Shown: positions 8,161 through 17,128, counted from the first letter of the stretch. The stretch: 64,000 nucleotides of DNA from Bacillus gaemokensis (GCF_001590835.1 NZ_LTAQ01000011.1:1-64000), one strand, 5' to 3'. Notes: generated from the letters alone by a model not told the origin. A program made the numbers and translations.

Positions 8161-9249
8161 CTATAGAATTGGAAGTGTAATATGTATTTTGGTACCTCTC
8201 TCTATTTCGCTATCTACATGAATTGTTCCGCCGTGTGCCGTTATAATTTTATGAGCAATCGCCATTCCTAAGCCAGTTCCTTCACTTGAAACATTTGTGG
8301 TCGTACCTCGGTAGTACTGTTTAAATAAATTTTGTACTGTCATTTCATCCATACCGGCGCCAGTATCTTCTATTATAATATGTACAGTTTCCTTTAATAG
8401 AATGGATGTATGGATCTTTGTTTCTACAGGGTTATGTAAAATGGCGTTCATTAATAAATTTTGTAAAGAACGATGGAATAATTTTGTATCAATAGGAATA
8501 GTAATGTTCGTTTCGTTTGCTTGAAAGCTAAAATGATAGTGTGCAGACCGTGGATCGTTTGTTATATCAGCTATCATTCTTCTTGTAAATTCAACGATAT
8601 TTGTTTCTTCTTTTTTTAATGGAATTTGTGAATCATGAAGGCGAAAAGAGAGGTTTAAGTCTTCAATTAAGTCCTTCATATGATCCCCTTTTTGCTGAAT
8701 CTCTTGCAGAAATTTCTCTTTTTCTTCCTGACTCCACTCATGATCGGGTGATAACATAAGCGTACTGTACCCTGTAATATAAGTCAGTGGCGTTTTTAAA
8801 TCGTGAGAGATTCCCGCCATCCATTCTCGTTTCATTTTCTCTAATTGCTCTCGTTCAGTCTCTATTTCTCGTAATCTATTTGTTAAATGTTCTATATTAT
8901 AAAAGACGTCTTTATATAAGCGGTAAGGCCCTTTTAGTTTCCCAGTTTTTTTATTATACATCTGCTTCGTGTTTTCTGGAGTCACATAAGAACCTTCTGC
9001 TAGATGATGAATCCATGAAATCATCCGAAATAAAGGTTTTCCGATATACCATCCGTATATAATACCACCGAAAATAAGCGTGCATATGAAAAGACCGAAG
9101 ACAATAAGGGCAGCCATATTCGTTTCTTCGTTTACCCTAATAAAAGGTAGTATAATTTCCATTGTAATCGCCATTGCAATTCCCATACAAATAGCACCAA
9201 TAAATAAGCTAAGGATAAAGTGAAGACCTAATCGGAAGCGGGTTATCAT
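8161..9249 (-). CDS. Sensor histidine kinase with two membrane helices and a short external loop
   Basis: A 362-residue kinase. Two membrane helices (about residues 10-36 and 46-68) are joined by a loop of only about ten residues, then a linker, a DHp domain with H-box SHDLKTPL (His149) and a HATPase domain with N-box NLLMNAILHN, G1 DTGAGMD and G2 GTGLGMAI. The very short loop suggests sensing within the membrane or through a partner protein, as in BceS-like kinases. It overlaps the response regulator gene by ATGA, so the pair is co-translated. No ABC transporter lies beside it, so the stimulus is unknown. Confidence 0.9.
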   Translation of the reverse strand: MITRFRLGLHFILSLFIGAICMGIAMAITMEIILPFIRVNEETNMAALIVFGLFICTLIFGGIIYGWYIGKPLFRMISWIHHLAEGSYVTPENTKQMYNKKTGKLKGPYRLYKDVFYNIEHLTNRLREIETEREQLEKMKREWMAGISHDLKTPLTYITGYSTLMLSPDHEWSQEEKEKFLQEIQQKGDHMKDLIEDLNLSFRLHDSQIPLKKEETNIVEFTRRMIADITNDPRSAHYHFSFQANETNITIPIDTKLFHRSLQNLLMNAILHNPVETKIHTSILLKETVHIIIEDTGAGMDEMTVQNLFKQYYRGTTTNVSSEGTGLGMAIAHKIITAHGGTIHVDSEIERGTKIHITLPIL

Positions 9250-9965
9250 TCGAATTTCTCCTTAGCCTGCGGGACAAATTTATAGCCGATTCCTCTTAAA
9301 TTAATAATACATTTAGGTGACTTCGGATCTTCTTCTATTTTCTTACGTAATTTAGAAATATGCATGACTACTGTTTTATCATCACCCATGGAAGATAGTC
9401 CCCATACTTGTTCATATAATTGCTCAGCCGTAAAAATTCGATTTGGATGTGTACATAAGAAGGTGAGTAATTCTAGTTCTTTTGCGGTGCAATGCACAGG
9501 TTCCTCGTTTACAGTTATAAGTCCCTCACTAGGATATATGGAGAAGGATTGGAAATGTAGGTTCGAATTTTCTTCATTGTGATTTTCTTGTATCATATTT
9601 AGTCTACGTAATTGGACATTAATTCGAGCGGCTACCTCTAAAGGATTAAATGGTTTTGTTATGTAATCATCACCACCAATTCCGAGTCCTGTTAATTTGT
9701 CTAAGTCACTGGAACGCGCTGTTACAAAGAGAATAGGGGTATTTGTATAGTTTCGGATTTGTCTACATAATTCGAAACCATCTATATCTGGTAGCATAAC
9801 ATCGAGTAAGATAATATCGAACGAACGGCTTTTAACTAGGTTTAACGTTTCAGTTCCGTTTAGAGCGGTTGTTATATGAATGAAGTTTTCTTTCTTTAAG
9901 GTAAGTACCAACATATCTAATATACCTTGCTCATCATCTATTAAAAGAATATTTTCTGTTCTCAT
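9246..9965 (-). CDS. OmpR-family response regulator
   Basis: A 239-residue regulator: receiver domain with acidic pocket DDE (10-12), phospho-acceptor Asp55 in LLDVMLPD and Lys in ITKPF, then a winged-helix DNA-binding domain ending in LRGIGYKF. I chose ATG 9963-9965, preceded by AAAGGTGG; the longer frame upstream has no such site. It is the first gene of a two-gene operon with the kinase. Targets are unknown. Confidence 0.93.
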   Translation of the reverse strand: MRTENILLIDDEQGILDMLVLTLKKENFIHITTALNGTETLNLVKSRSFDIILLDVMLPDIDGFELCRQIRNYTNTPILFVTARSSDLDKLTGLGIGGDDYITKPFNPLEVAARINVQLRRLNMIQENHNEENSNLHFQSFSIYPSEGLITVNEEPVHCTAKELELLTFLCTHPNRIFTAEQLYEQVWGLSSMGDDKTVVMHISKLRKKIEEDPKSPKCIINLRGIGYKFVPQAKEKFE

Positions 9966-10060
9966 TATGTATCCACCTTTACATGTTTTTTGTATCATTA
10001 GAAATGATTTGGAAAATATTTCACATATAATAGTGTAACATAATTCCATTTTTACTAGAG

Positions 10061-10103
10061 AAAAAAATAACAACAAAGAAGATGCTCTTTGTTGTTATTT
10101 TGA
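10061..10103 (-). terminator. Terminator of lysC
   Basis: AAAATAACAACAAAGA and CTTTGTTGTTATTTT pair around a short loop directly downstream of the aspartokinase stop. Confidence 0.8.
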
Positions 10104-10111
10104 AAATGAAA

Positions 10112-11341
10112 TTAATTCATTTGTACCAGTGGCTCAATTTTTGCCATAAACGATTGATGAAGTGCTTCTACACCATTTACTAAATGTAGACGATCAATAA
10201 CAACAGATACTTTAATTTCAGATGTACTTACCATTTTAATATGAATATTTTCTTCTTTTAATGTAGAGAACATATTAGCAGCAACACCTGGATTGGATAC
10301 CATACCAGATCCTACAATAGATACTTTAGCTAGATGATTTTCATATTCTACAGATTCATAGTGAAGTAATTCTTGATTTTGTTCTAATACTTCTAATGTT
10401 TCTCTTAAATCATTGGAATGAATAGAGAAGGATAGATGTACAGTACCTTCATTTGTAATGCTTTGAATAATAATATCGACATTAATATGAGCAGTAGCTA
10501 ATGTAGAGAAAATAGTTGAAAGAGATCCTTGTTCTAATCCTTTAATTGTTACACGTGTAATATTATCTTCAAATGCAATACCTTTTACGATTGATTGTTG
10601 TTCCATGCTACATTCTCCCCTTACAATTGTTCCGTTTTCTTGTTCCATACTTGAACGAACTTCTAAAACGACGTTATGATTTTTGGCGAATTCAACGGCG
10701 CGTGGATGCAATACACCAGCACCTAGATTTGCGAGCTCTAACATTTCATCATAAGAAATTTCATCTAATTTATAAGCGTCTTTCACAACGCGTGGATCAG
10801 TCGTGTAAACACCTGTTACGTCTGTGTAAATATCACATTTTTTTGCTTGAAGCGCAGCAGCTAATGCAACAGCAGTTGTATCAGAACCACCGCGGCCTAG
10901 CGTTGTAATTTCATTTTCTTCACTTAATCCTTGGAAACCAGCGACAATGACAATAGTTCCTTCTTGTAAATGTGATTGAATACGTGCTGTGTTAATATCA
11001 GTAATCCGTGCACTACTATGTACAGATTCTGTCGTAATACCAGCTTGCCAACCTGTTAGCGAAATGGCATCATATCCTTTTGTTTGCAGTGCCATTGTTA
11101 ATAAAGAAATAGTTACTTGTTCACCCGTTGTTAAAAGCATATCCATTTCACGTTTACTTGGATTGTCTGTAATCGCAGTAGCGAGAGCAACAAGTTCATC
11201 TGTACTTTTTCCCATTGCCGAAACGACAGTGACAACGCTATGTCCTCGTTCATATTCTTCAATAATTAAATCTGCTACATGTTGAATGCGCTGGATACTT
11301 CCGACAGAAGTACCGCCAAATTTTTGAACAATCGTTTCCAT
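10112..11341 (-). CDS. lysC: Lysine-sensitive aspartokinase (alpha subunit, with internal beta start)
   Basis: A 409-residue aspartate kinase, the first step of the lysine/threonine/methionine/diaminopimelate pathway. It has the kinase motif KFGGTSVG at residues 7-14, GRGGSDTTA (149-157), and two ACT domains in the last 150 residues. Length matches Bacillus subtilis LysC (about 408). The lysine riboswitch upstream supports lysC over the other aspartokinase paralogues. An internal ATG at codon 246 has its own AGGGGAG site, as expected for the separately translated beta subunit known in B. subtilis. The enzyme is cytosolic. It is transcribed alone. Confidence 0.93.
   Translation of the reverse strand: METIVQKFGGTSVGSIQRIQHVADLIIEEYERGHSVVTVVSAMGKSTDELVALATAITDNPSKREMDMLLTTGEQVTISLLTMALQTKGYDAISLTGWQAGITTESVHSSARITDINTARIQSHLQEGTIVIVAGFQGLSEENEITTLGRGGSDTTAVALAAALQAKKCDIYTDVTGVYTTDPRVVKDAYKLDEISYDEMLELANLGAGVLHPRAVEFAKNHNVVLEVRSSMEQENGTIVRGECSMEQQSIVKGIAFEDNITRVTIKGLEQGSLSTIFSTLATAHINVDIIIQSITNEGTVHLSFSIHSNDLRETLEVLEQNQELLHYESVEYENHLAKVSIVGSGMVSNPGVAANMFSTLKEENIHIKMVSTSEIKVSVVIDRLHLVNGVEALHQSFMAKIEPLVQMN
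10604..10622 (-). promoter_or_regulatory. Internal ribosome binding site and start for the aspartokinase beta subunit
   Basis: Within lysC, AAGGGGAG lies 8 bases before an in-frame ATG at 10604-10606 (Met246, MEQQSIVKG). This would give a product of about 164 residues consisting of the ACT domains. B. subtilis LysC is known to have such an alpha2/beta2 arrangement from nested starts; here the sequence supports the same. Confidence 0.7.
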
Positions 11342-11455
11342 TGCGAATTCCTTCTTTCATTTATTAATATTCATATTCATAAAGCAGGAAAGATGTAAAA
11401 ACATATAAGAGAGGAATATATAAATCCCTAAGTATTCCTGTAGTTACCAGAAAGA

Positions 11456-11494
11456 AAAACAAAAAACACCATCTCAAATAGGTGAGGATGGTGC
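11456..11494 (-). terminator. Second terminator-like hairpin in the lysC leader
   Basis: On the minus strand CACCATC pairs with GATGGTG around a loop, then TTTTTTGTTTTT follows. It lies between the riboswitch terminator and lysC, so the leader holds two terminator-like hairpins in series. Confidence 0.6.
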
Positions 11495-11533
11495 TGTTAC
11501 AGGAAAAGGGAAACAGAAAAAGGAGCTAATAAA

Positions 11534-11579
11534 AAAACCGCCAAAAAAGGAATATCATATAAAGCATGATATCTCTTTT
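11534..11579 (-). terminator. Riboswitch expression-platform terminator
   Basis: On the minus strand GATATCAT and ATGATATTC pair with A- and T-runs extending the stem, then GGCGGTTTTTTT. It sits directly after the 3' strand of the aptamer P1 helix, as expected for a lysine-dependent terminator. Confidence 0.65.
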
Positions 11580-11582
11580 TTG

Positions 11583-11765
11583 TAGATAGCTCTTCATATG
11601 TACACGTCTGTACATATGACAGTTCTGTTTCTATTCGAAAACAGCCCCAATTAATAAATGCAGAGAAATTTATTAATTTCGGCAACACTTCCTTTTTTCT
11701 AAATTCATCGACATCTCTTTGTCTCCTTTAGAATACTTATAAGCGCTGCAACCTCTATCTCACGT
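11583..11765 (-). promoter_or_regulatory. Lysine riboswitch (L box)
   Basis: On the minus strand the leader carries the L-box signatures in order: GTGAGATAGAGGTTGCAG, an AAGTA element, GGAAGTGTTGCCGAA, TTGGGGCTG and AACTGTCA. The first and last parts close through GATAG/CTATC as P1. The position upstream of an aspartokinase and the downstream terminator fit lysine-dependent premature termination. Confidence 0.88.
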
Positions 11766-11948
11766 TTTGGGCGAGAGTGTTTGGTTTATGAAGTTATTGG
11801 TAACATTTGTTTTATAATAATTAAAATATTTCAGGAAATCAAGTGCTTTATTAATATTTCGAAAATTCATTCTATTTATTTTTGAAAAAAGTAGCTAAAA
11901 CTATATTCTGCATATACATTAATAATATAGAAAATGGGAGGTGTACGG

Positions 11949-12101
11949 GTGAAGAAGCAAAAACCAATTTATGTAGGAATTGAAATGGAAACAGCAGATG
12001 AAATGAATTGTTACCGAATTCAAGTTGTAGTAAGAAATCCATTATTAGGACCGATATTTTCTTATAAGGGGACGTTTGTAGAAAGGGATCAAAATAAATG
12101 A
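11949..12101 (+). CDS. Short ORF, probably the C-terminal remnant of a DUF4166-type protein upstream of yndJ
   Basis: A 50-codon frame from a GTG preceded by GGGAGGTG, ending in FSYKGTFVERDQNK. The phrase VVRNPLLGPIFSYKGTF resembles the end of DUF4166 proteins, which occur beside yndJ in related bacteria. It overlaps the yndJ start by ATGA, so the original operon junction is kept. Most of the expected protein is missing. It may still be translated because the ribosome site is good. Confidence 0.45.
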   Translation: MKKQKPIYVGIEMETADEMNCYRIQVVVRNPLLGPIFSYKGTFVERDQNK

Positions 12102-13707
12102 AAAATATAATTGTTGGACTGATTTGTTATATTATTTTTCTTGTATTTGAATGGTCGCAGTTAAATTTTGTTGAATCGATTATATTATTATCAATTCTTC
12201 TATTCATACCCATGTCATTTTGCATTGTTGATAAGGAGAAAAGAGATGGATCTCAGGTAGCGTTTTATAAACTAGTATCGTTACTTTATCCAGTTGCTGC
12301 AATCAGTGCAATGTTAGCTTTTGTAACAAATTATTTTTTCTTTGCAATTATTTGGTTTATATACACGGGAATTATTGCGTTATTCGGTGTTAGTAGATTA
12401 CTAGAAAGAGGATGGGGGCAATTAGAAGAGAAGGCAATTGATAGTGGGTTTATTTATTTGTTTTTTGGTTCTTTGCATCTATAGCAAACATCCCAATTAT
12501 GCAGTTTAGCTCTGATATCGTTTTACTGACAGCTGCTCGTTTTCACTATTCAGCATTTTTACTCCCTTTATCTGTAGGATTACTTGGGAGAAAGCAACAA
12601 AAGAAAAGTAAATTATATGATGTAATTACGTTTATTATTGTAATCTCGCCAATGACAGTAGCGATTGGTATTACTTATTCAAGGATATTTGAGTTCTTTG
12701 CAGTACTTATTTACCTGGTATCGCTTTATGCTTACGGAATTTACATATGGAAAACAAAATTCACTTCGATAAGTGCAAAAATTCTTCTTATCATTTCGTC
12801 TAGTACACTTATGGTAACCATTTTGTTCTCACTAGTAGACTCATACGGAAACTTTAAGCAAGTTATGACGATTACAATTGCACAAATGGTTTGGATTCAT
12901 GGCGTTGTGAATGGAATTGGTGTGGCATTGCCAGCTTTTATTGGCTGGATGATTGAAAAGAATGCTCCGGCGTATATTCATTATGGAAAGCCGACGAGTC
13001 GTATCAAAGGGAAGATGAAAGTTTCCCTGCAACAGGCTGTAATAGAGAAGAGAGAATATATAGGCCTTGTAGATCAAATGAGTGATTTTCATAGTACGAG
13101 ATTTGATGAAAGGAAAGTATCTCTGCTAATTATTGGTTTTTATGAATGCACAAAGAACTAGGATTTAAAAGCAAGTATTAAATGGTCTCGTTGGTTTTGT
13201 CCCTGTGCCTTTCTCTATGAAAAAGTAAGTAGACATGTACAGCAAATCCATTTAGGAATGGGAAATAGATGGGAGACTATGCGTGGAAATATCGTTGCGA
13301 TTAAAGATGAAAAAGATGGAAGGAAAGATGTGAGAGCATGGATCCGGAAAAACGAGAAGGATGAAACAATCTTTGTAGCTCTTTACTCGCAGCACACTTA
13401 TAACGGAGAAACGTATATGAATATCGCTTTGCCACTACCATATTCAAATATGACTGGTATTTTAAAAATACGTAATGATGAAAATGATCTTATCATTACG
13501 AGTCAGTTAAGAGAGAGCAAAAAAGGAGATGAAGGAATCTACTTACAGACTCGTTTTTTTACAGCTCGATTGCCATTAGCTGAGACGTTTAGGATAAAAG
13601 AGAAGAATGATAGGACTTTGACAGCGCATCATCAAATGTAGATATTTGGCCTGAAGTTTCTAGAGATTGATTATGAGATTGAAAGAGCTGTGAAGGAAAG
13701 GCATTAG
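12098..13707 (+). pseudogene. yndJ: Broken yndJ (YndJ-family membrane protein) with one frameshift and two stop codons
   Basis: Three open pieces together resemble one YndJ-family protein of about 536 residues: a polytopic N-terminal two thirds and a hydrophilic C-terminal domain. Piece one ends at 12484 after a frameshift in TTTTTT (12461-12466); one extra T restores FWFFASIANIPIMQF and joins piece two. Piece two ends at an in-frame TAG (13159-13161), after which reading continues as DLKASIKWSRWFCPCAFLYE into piece three. Piece three stops at TAG 13639-13641, followed in frame by KFLEIDYEIER-like sequence to 13707. The function of YndJ is not established. With three lesions it is very likely inactive. 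Confidence 0.75.
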
Positions 13708-13710
13708 AAC

Positions 13711-13758
13711 ATACATAATATAAAGCTTGGAGAATTTTCCAAGCCTTATATTATGTAT
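13711..13758. other. Long near-perfect inverted repeat at the nudix gene end
   Basis: CATACATAATATAAAGCTTGG pairs with CCAAGCCTTATATTATGTATG around AGAATTTT, a stem of about 20 bp with one mismatch or bulge. It overlaps the nudix stop codon. There is no clear T-run on the minus strand, so it may be a convergent hairpin terminator or an RNA-stabilising structure. Confidence 0.6.
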
Positions 13759-14236
13759 GCGTAATTGTAACGGATACCTGTTCATCTAAATCTTTATCCC
13801 ATACACGCTGAATTTCGAAAGTTCCTGGTACAAGAAACATTTGAAATCTTTCTCTAAACCAATCTTGCATAGGTAAATTTAAGGCTGCATCAATTGGAAC
13901 CCAGAGTAATTCTCCCTCAGGAGGGTTTTCAAAAAGTTCGCCTTCAAATGTATTAGTCCAATAATTAAATACCATATATCGTACATTTTCTTTTGGATTT
14001 ACATATTCATCTAATCCTTTAAATATTAAGTTTGAAGTAAATAAGCCAGTTTCCTCTTTGACCTCTCTAGCTGCTGCTGAAACGATACTTTCTGGGAATT
14101 CTACTTTTCCTCCAGGTGCTAAATACCCAGGAAATCCTAGATGGTCAGGACGTTTTATTAATAACACTGTGTCTCCATTTTGAATCATGCACATTGTGTA
14201 CATACGGTGTTCTATATTTTTCCATTCAGTAGACAT
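13751..14236 (-). CDS. Nudix hydrolase (MutT-like)
   Basis: A 161-residue Nudix protein. A complete Nudix box runs GKVEFPE...REVKEETGL (about residues 43-65), with the Glu residues that bind Mg2+. This family cleaves nucleoside diphosphates linked to another group, for example 8-oxo-dGTP. The C-terminal WFRERFQMFLVPGTFEIQ region resembles MutT/8-oxo-dGTPase-like Bacillus proteins. The substrate cannot be fixed from sequence. It is monocistronic. Confidence 0.85.
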   Translation of the reverse strand: MSTEWKNIEHRMYTMCMIQNGDTVLLIKRPDHLGFPGYLAPGGKVEFPESIVSAAAREVKEETGLFTSNLIFKGLDEYVNPKENVRYMVFNYWTNTFEGELFENPPEGELLWVPIDAALNLPMQDWFRERFQMFLVPGTFEIQRVWDKDLDEQVSVTITHT

Positions 14237-14547
14237 AGTAGTACAATCTCCTCTCTTAACAGTAAAGCTTTGTATATTATAATGTGTTTTTCTAATGTTT
14301 GGAAATTTATAGGTTTACCTATAGGGATTTTATATAAATTAGGATGTATTAGTTTGCATTCAAATTCTGAAACTATAAATTCTATTAGAAATGAACTAAT
14401 GACGAGGAGTAAAAGCTCTTTCCTTTTTTTGATAACCATATAATAGAGTACATTGGTTTTTGTCAAAAAAAATGTGATCTCAAAATCATAGTAAATTCAA
14501 GTGTAATTTCAGAACCAATGAACAAATAACTAAAAAGGTTGGACGTC
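14237..14547. other. Intergenic region without a recognised gene
   Basis: AT-rich promoter region of the minus-strand nudix gene and the plus-strand small ORF. Short frames on both strands lack ribosome sites and homology that I recognise. Confidence 0.5.
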
Positions 14548-14679
14548 ATGTATAAAAAGAAATTAAAAGATTGTCAATTCCAAGATGTAGACTGTTGTCG
14601 CGATTATAAGAAACATAATGACTCTTGTTATAGTCATAAGAAATATGATTCTTTTATATACTCCTACATTTTAAGTTAA
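14548..14679 (+). CDS. Small Cys/Tyr/Lys-rich protein, 43 residues
   Basis: MYKKKLKDCQFQDVDCCRDY begins a 43-residue basic protein with four cysteines and seven tyrosines. A weak GGTTGG precedes the ATG and a plus-strand terminator follows at 14707-14749, which supports a real transcript. I do not recognise a family; Cys/Tyr-rich small proteins of this type are common among spore coat components, but that is only suggestive. Confidence 0.4.
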   Translation: MYKKKLKDCQFQDVDCCRDYKKHNDSCYSHKKYDSFIYSYILS

Positions 14680-14706
14680 AATAATGTCCTATTATTAGGA
14701 GAAAGG

Positions 14707-14749
14707 CAAAAGCGAAACCATTGTTGTATCAATGAGTTTCGCTTTTTCT
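14707..14749 (+). terminator. Rho-independent terminator
   Basis: AAAGCGAAAC (14708-14717) pairs with GTTTCGCTTTTT (14736-14747), with the T-run on the plus strand. Confidence 0.75.
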
Positions 14750-14773
14750 CTTTAAATATTCCTATACACTTTT

Positions 14774-15241
14774 TTATTGCTCGTTAAATACAAATGTTTG
14801 CGTTAGCTTTTTTCCTTCACTTTCAGGATGTCCATTATAACTAAACTCTTTCTCTTCCCAAGTGATGACGACTTCAAATGTATTGGTGTTAACGTATAGA
14901 GGGAAAATCATATGCTCAAAACTTGAGTGGCTTTTTGAACTGCTCATATTTGATTTACTAGAAGGTTTGAAAGCAGCTTCTGATGTTGGATTATTGTGGT
15001 GTACTTCAACAGATACATTATCTACGTCTTTACCAATGTTTTTTACAAATAAACTATAGGTATCAAAGACGCCTTGTTTTGGCTGTAAAGTATTTGGATT
15101 GGTGCTATGGGATTTATCAATTTCGATATACCACTGTTTAGACTTTGAAGCAACAGGTAGATCTTGAAATGTGTAAGCACTTGCTTGGAGGGGAAGTGCA
15201 AAACAAATAAAGGCTAATAAGAATGTTATTTTTCGTTTCAT
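14774..15241 (-). CDS. Secreted protein of unknown function
   Basis: A 155-residue protein with a classical signal peptide (MKRKITFLLAFICFALPLQASA, cleavage after ASA). The mature part has beta-rich segments around VFDTYSLFVKNIGKDVDNVS and a Ser/Lys-rich stretch (SSKSNMSSSKSHSS, about residues 94-107). The phrases about an extended strand, then a conserved His-Asn pair (VEVHHNNP) suggest an Ig-like fold, but I do not recognise a family. There is no membrane anchor and no Cys, so it is probably exported free. Confidence 0.75.
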   Translation of the reverse strand: MKRKITFLLAFICFALPLQASAYTFQDLPVASKSKQWYIEIDKSHSTNPNTLQPKQGVFDTYSLFVKNIGKDVDNVSVEVHHNNPTSEAAFKPSSKSNMSSSKSHSSFEHMIFPLYVNTNTFEVVITWEEKEFSYNGHPESEGKKLTQTFVFNEQ

Positions 15242-15440
15242 ATTTAGGTCTCCAATTCATTGAAAATAGTAGTTTGTAGTTAGTGTGTGTGGTTTTTAAA
15301 AAAATATGCGCTTGTTGTTTATTTTTCAATCTTTTACACATGTATTTAATTTTTTCTTATATATGTAAAATGAGAGGATTTACATATAAATGAAAAATGA
15401 ATCTATAGTTAGTTGAATACATGAAAAAGGAGGAAAGGCT

Positions 15441-16970
15441 ATGGCATCAAATCACCCTTCATTGTTAACAGCTTATTTATTTGTTTCAAGGAAAAATTCG
15501 TGGGATGGATTGCAAGAAATGATAACAAACTTAGAAGAAAGTGGCATAACAGTAGAGGTGTATGGGCCACAGGATATGTTATTGGATATAAATCCTAAGC
15601 ATCCTCGTATTTATGTTTCGTTGGGATTGGAGTGGGAAGAATTTCAAACGTTAAATGCATTACCACTTCACGAAAGAAAACGTTGGTTACATTTCGATTC
15701 TCCAGTACAGGTTCAACCATTCAAATTGTTTTATGGATGGCTCAACTTTACGGATCCTCTTCCTGAAAATCGAAAGATTCTTTCCACTCAATTTTCTTCA
15801 GATACGCCTTTAGTATCTGTATTTACTGCTAGTTATAGGTCTAAAGAAAAAATTCAGCGACCTTATCGTTCCCTATTGAATCAGACGTATCCACATTGGG
15901 AATGGGTAATTGTAGATGATTCAGGTGATGAGGATGAGACATATAACAAATGCTTACTCTCCCTAAATGATTCGCGTATAAGACGGTATCGACAAGATTC
16001 TTGCACAGGTTACATAGGGGCAGTCAAACGTTATGCAGCAGGTCTATGTACAGGGGAGATTTTGGTTGAAGTAGATCATGATGATGAGCTAACTCCTGAC
16101 TGTTTGGAGAAAATCGTTCGTGCCTTTCAACAACATCCTGAGTGTGGTTTTGCGTATGGAGATGGTGCGGAAGTATATGTAGGAAGCAATAATGCTCATT
16201 GGTATGGTTGGGATTGTGGATATGGATATAGTATGTATTATCGGGTTTGGGTACATGAAATGAACAGGTGGCAAAATGTTTACAAACAAACAGCAATCAA
16301 TGGGAATACTATTGGTCATTTAGTCGGTTTACCGAATCATCCTCGCGCGTGGACGAGGGATTGCTATCATCAGATTGGGGGGCACCGAGAAGAATTATTG
16401 GTTGCAGACGATTATGATATGTTAGTTCGGACATTCCTTTGTACGAAATATGTAGCTATTCCCGATTTACTCTATATTCAATATCGGAATGAAGGTGGAG
16501 ATAATTCTACTTTTCTTAGAAATGAGCAGATTCAGATTCTCTGTAGGGAATTAGAGAATTATTATCATGAAAGAATGTATAAGAGAGTAAAAGAATTAAA
16601 TTTACCGGATTCTGTCCCGTATAGTCGTGTATGGGAAACGGCTACAGATGATATTACGCGGAAAACGGCTCATATCGTTCATGAAGATCGTTCTAGGGTT
16701 TCAATCTTGTTTCCTATCCCGTATTCCTATCCAGAAACAGAGCATACGGAATTGTTTAGGACCCTTCAACAGGGAATAGATAATAATTTCAAGGAGATTG
16801 AAGTAGTGATTGTAGGATGTATTCCTCCAGAAATCGAATCCTTCGCATCAAAAGCGCCGATGGGAGCTATCAGATGGTGGCCGATGGAGTTTGATGATTC
16901 ATTAGAAACGTGCATTCGATATGCTGAACTTTGTGCTTCATGTACAGAGAAAGTGATTATATTACCTTGA
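15441..16970 (+). CDS. Family 2 glycosyltransferase with an N-terminal extension and a partial second domain
   Basis: A 509-residue cytosolic protein. Residues 1-120 are an unassigned N-terminal domain. Residues about 123-390 are a GT-A fold of family 2: VSVFTASYRS, nucleotide-binding VIVDDSGDEDE (157-166) and metal-binding VEVDHDDE (209-216). Residues about 400-509 start like another family 2 domain (RVSILFPIP... EIEVVIVG... TEKVIILP) but end before its DxD motif. Several Trp-rich segments occur. It is not in a polysaccharide cluster, and acceptor and donor are unknown. AAGGAGGAAAGG precedes the start. Confidence 0.8.
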   Translation: MASNHPSLLTAYLFVSRKNSWDGLQEMITNLEESGITVEVYGPQDMLLDINPKHPRIYVSLGLEWEEFQTLNALPLHERKRWLHFDSPVQVQPFKLFYGWLNFTDPLPENRKILSTQFSSDTPLVSVFTASYRSKEKIQRPYRSLLNQTYPHWEWVIVDDSGDEDETYNKCLLSLNDSRIRRYRQDSCTGYIGAVKRYAAGLCTGEILVEVDHDDELTPDCLEKIVRAFQQHPECGFAYGDGAEVYVGSNNAHWYGWDCGYGYSMYYRVWVHEMNRWQNVYKQTAINGNTIGHLVGLPNHPRAWTRDCYHQIGGHREELLVADDYDMLVRTFLCTKYVAIPDLLYIQYRNEGGDNSTFLRNEQIQILCRELENYYHERMYKRVKELNLPDSVPYSRVWETATDDITRKTAHIVHEDRSRVSILFPIPYSYPETEHTELFRTLQQGIDNNFKEIEVVIVGCIPPEIESFASKAPMGAIRWWPMEFDDSLETCIRYAELCASCTEKVIILP

Positions 16971-17008
16971 ACTGCTCTATTTAAAGATTAGTATATTTAC
17001 GATAACCG

Positions 17009-17046
17009 TAAGAAAAACGCTTTGGTTTTACCAAGCGTTTTTCTTA
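17009..17046. terminator. Terminator
   Basis: AAGAAAAACGCTTTGG and CCAAGCGTTTTTCTT form a strong stem between the convergent glycosyltransferase and MFS genes. Confidence 0.85.
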
Positions 17047-17128
17047 TGATTACTTCAATACAAAAGTTTATACAAGGGGGAGTATCTCGTCAACTGCAAT
17101 AACAGCTAAATAATACTCATCTTGTTAC

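Noticed and set aside
11497-11688. Minus-strand frame of 63 codons before lysC
   Set aside because: It lies inside the lysine riboswitch and its terminator; the sequence is explained by RNA structure.
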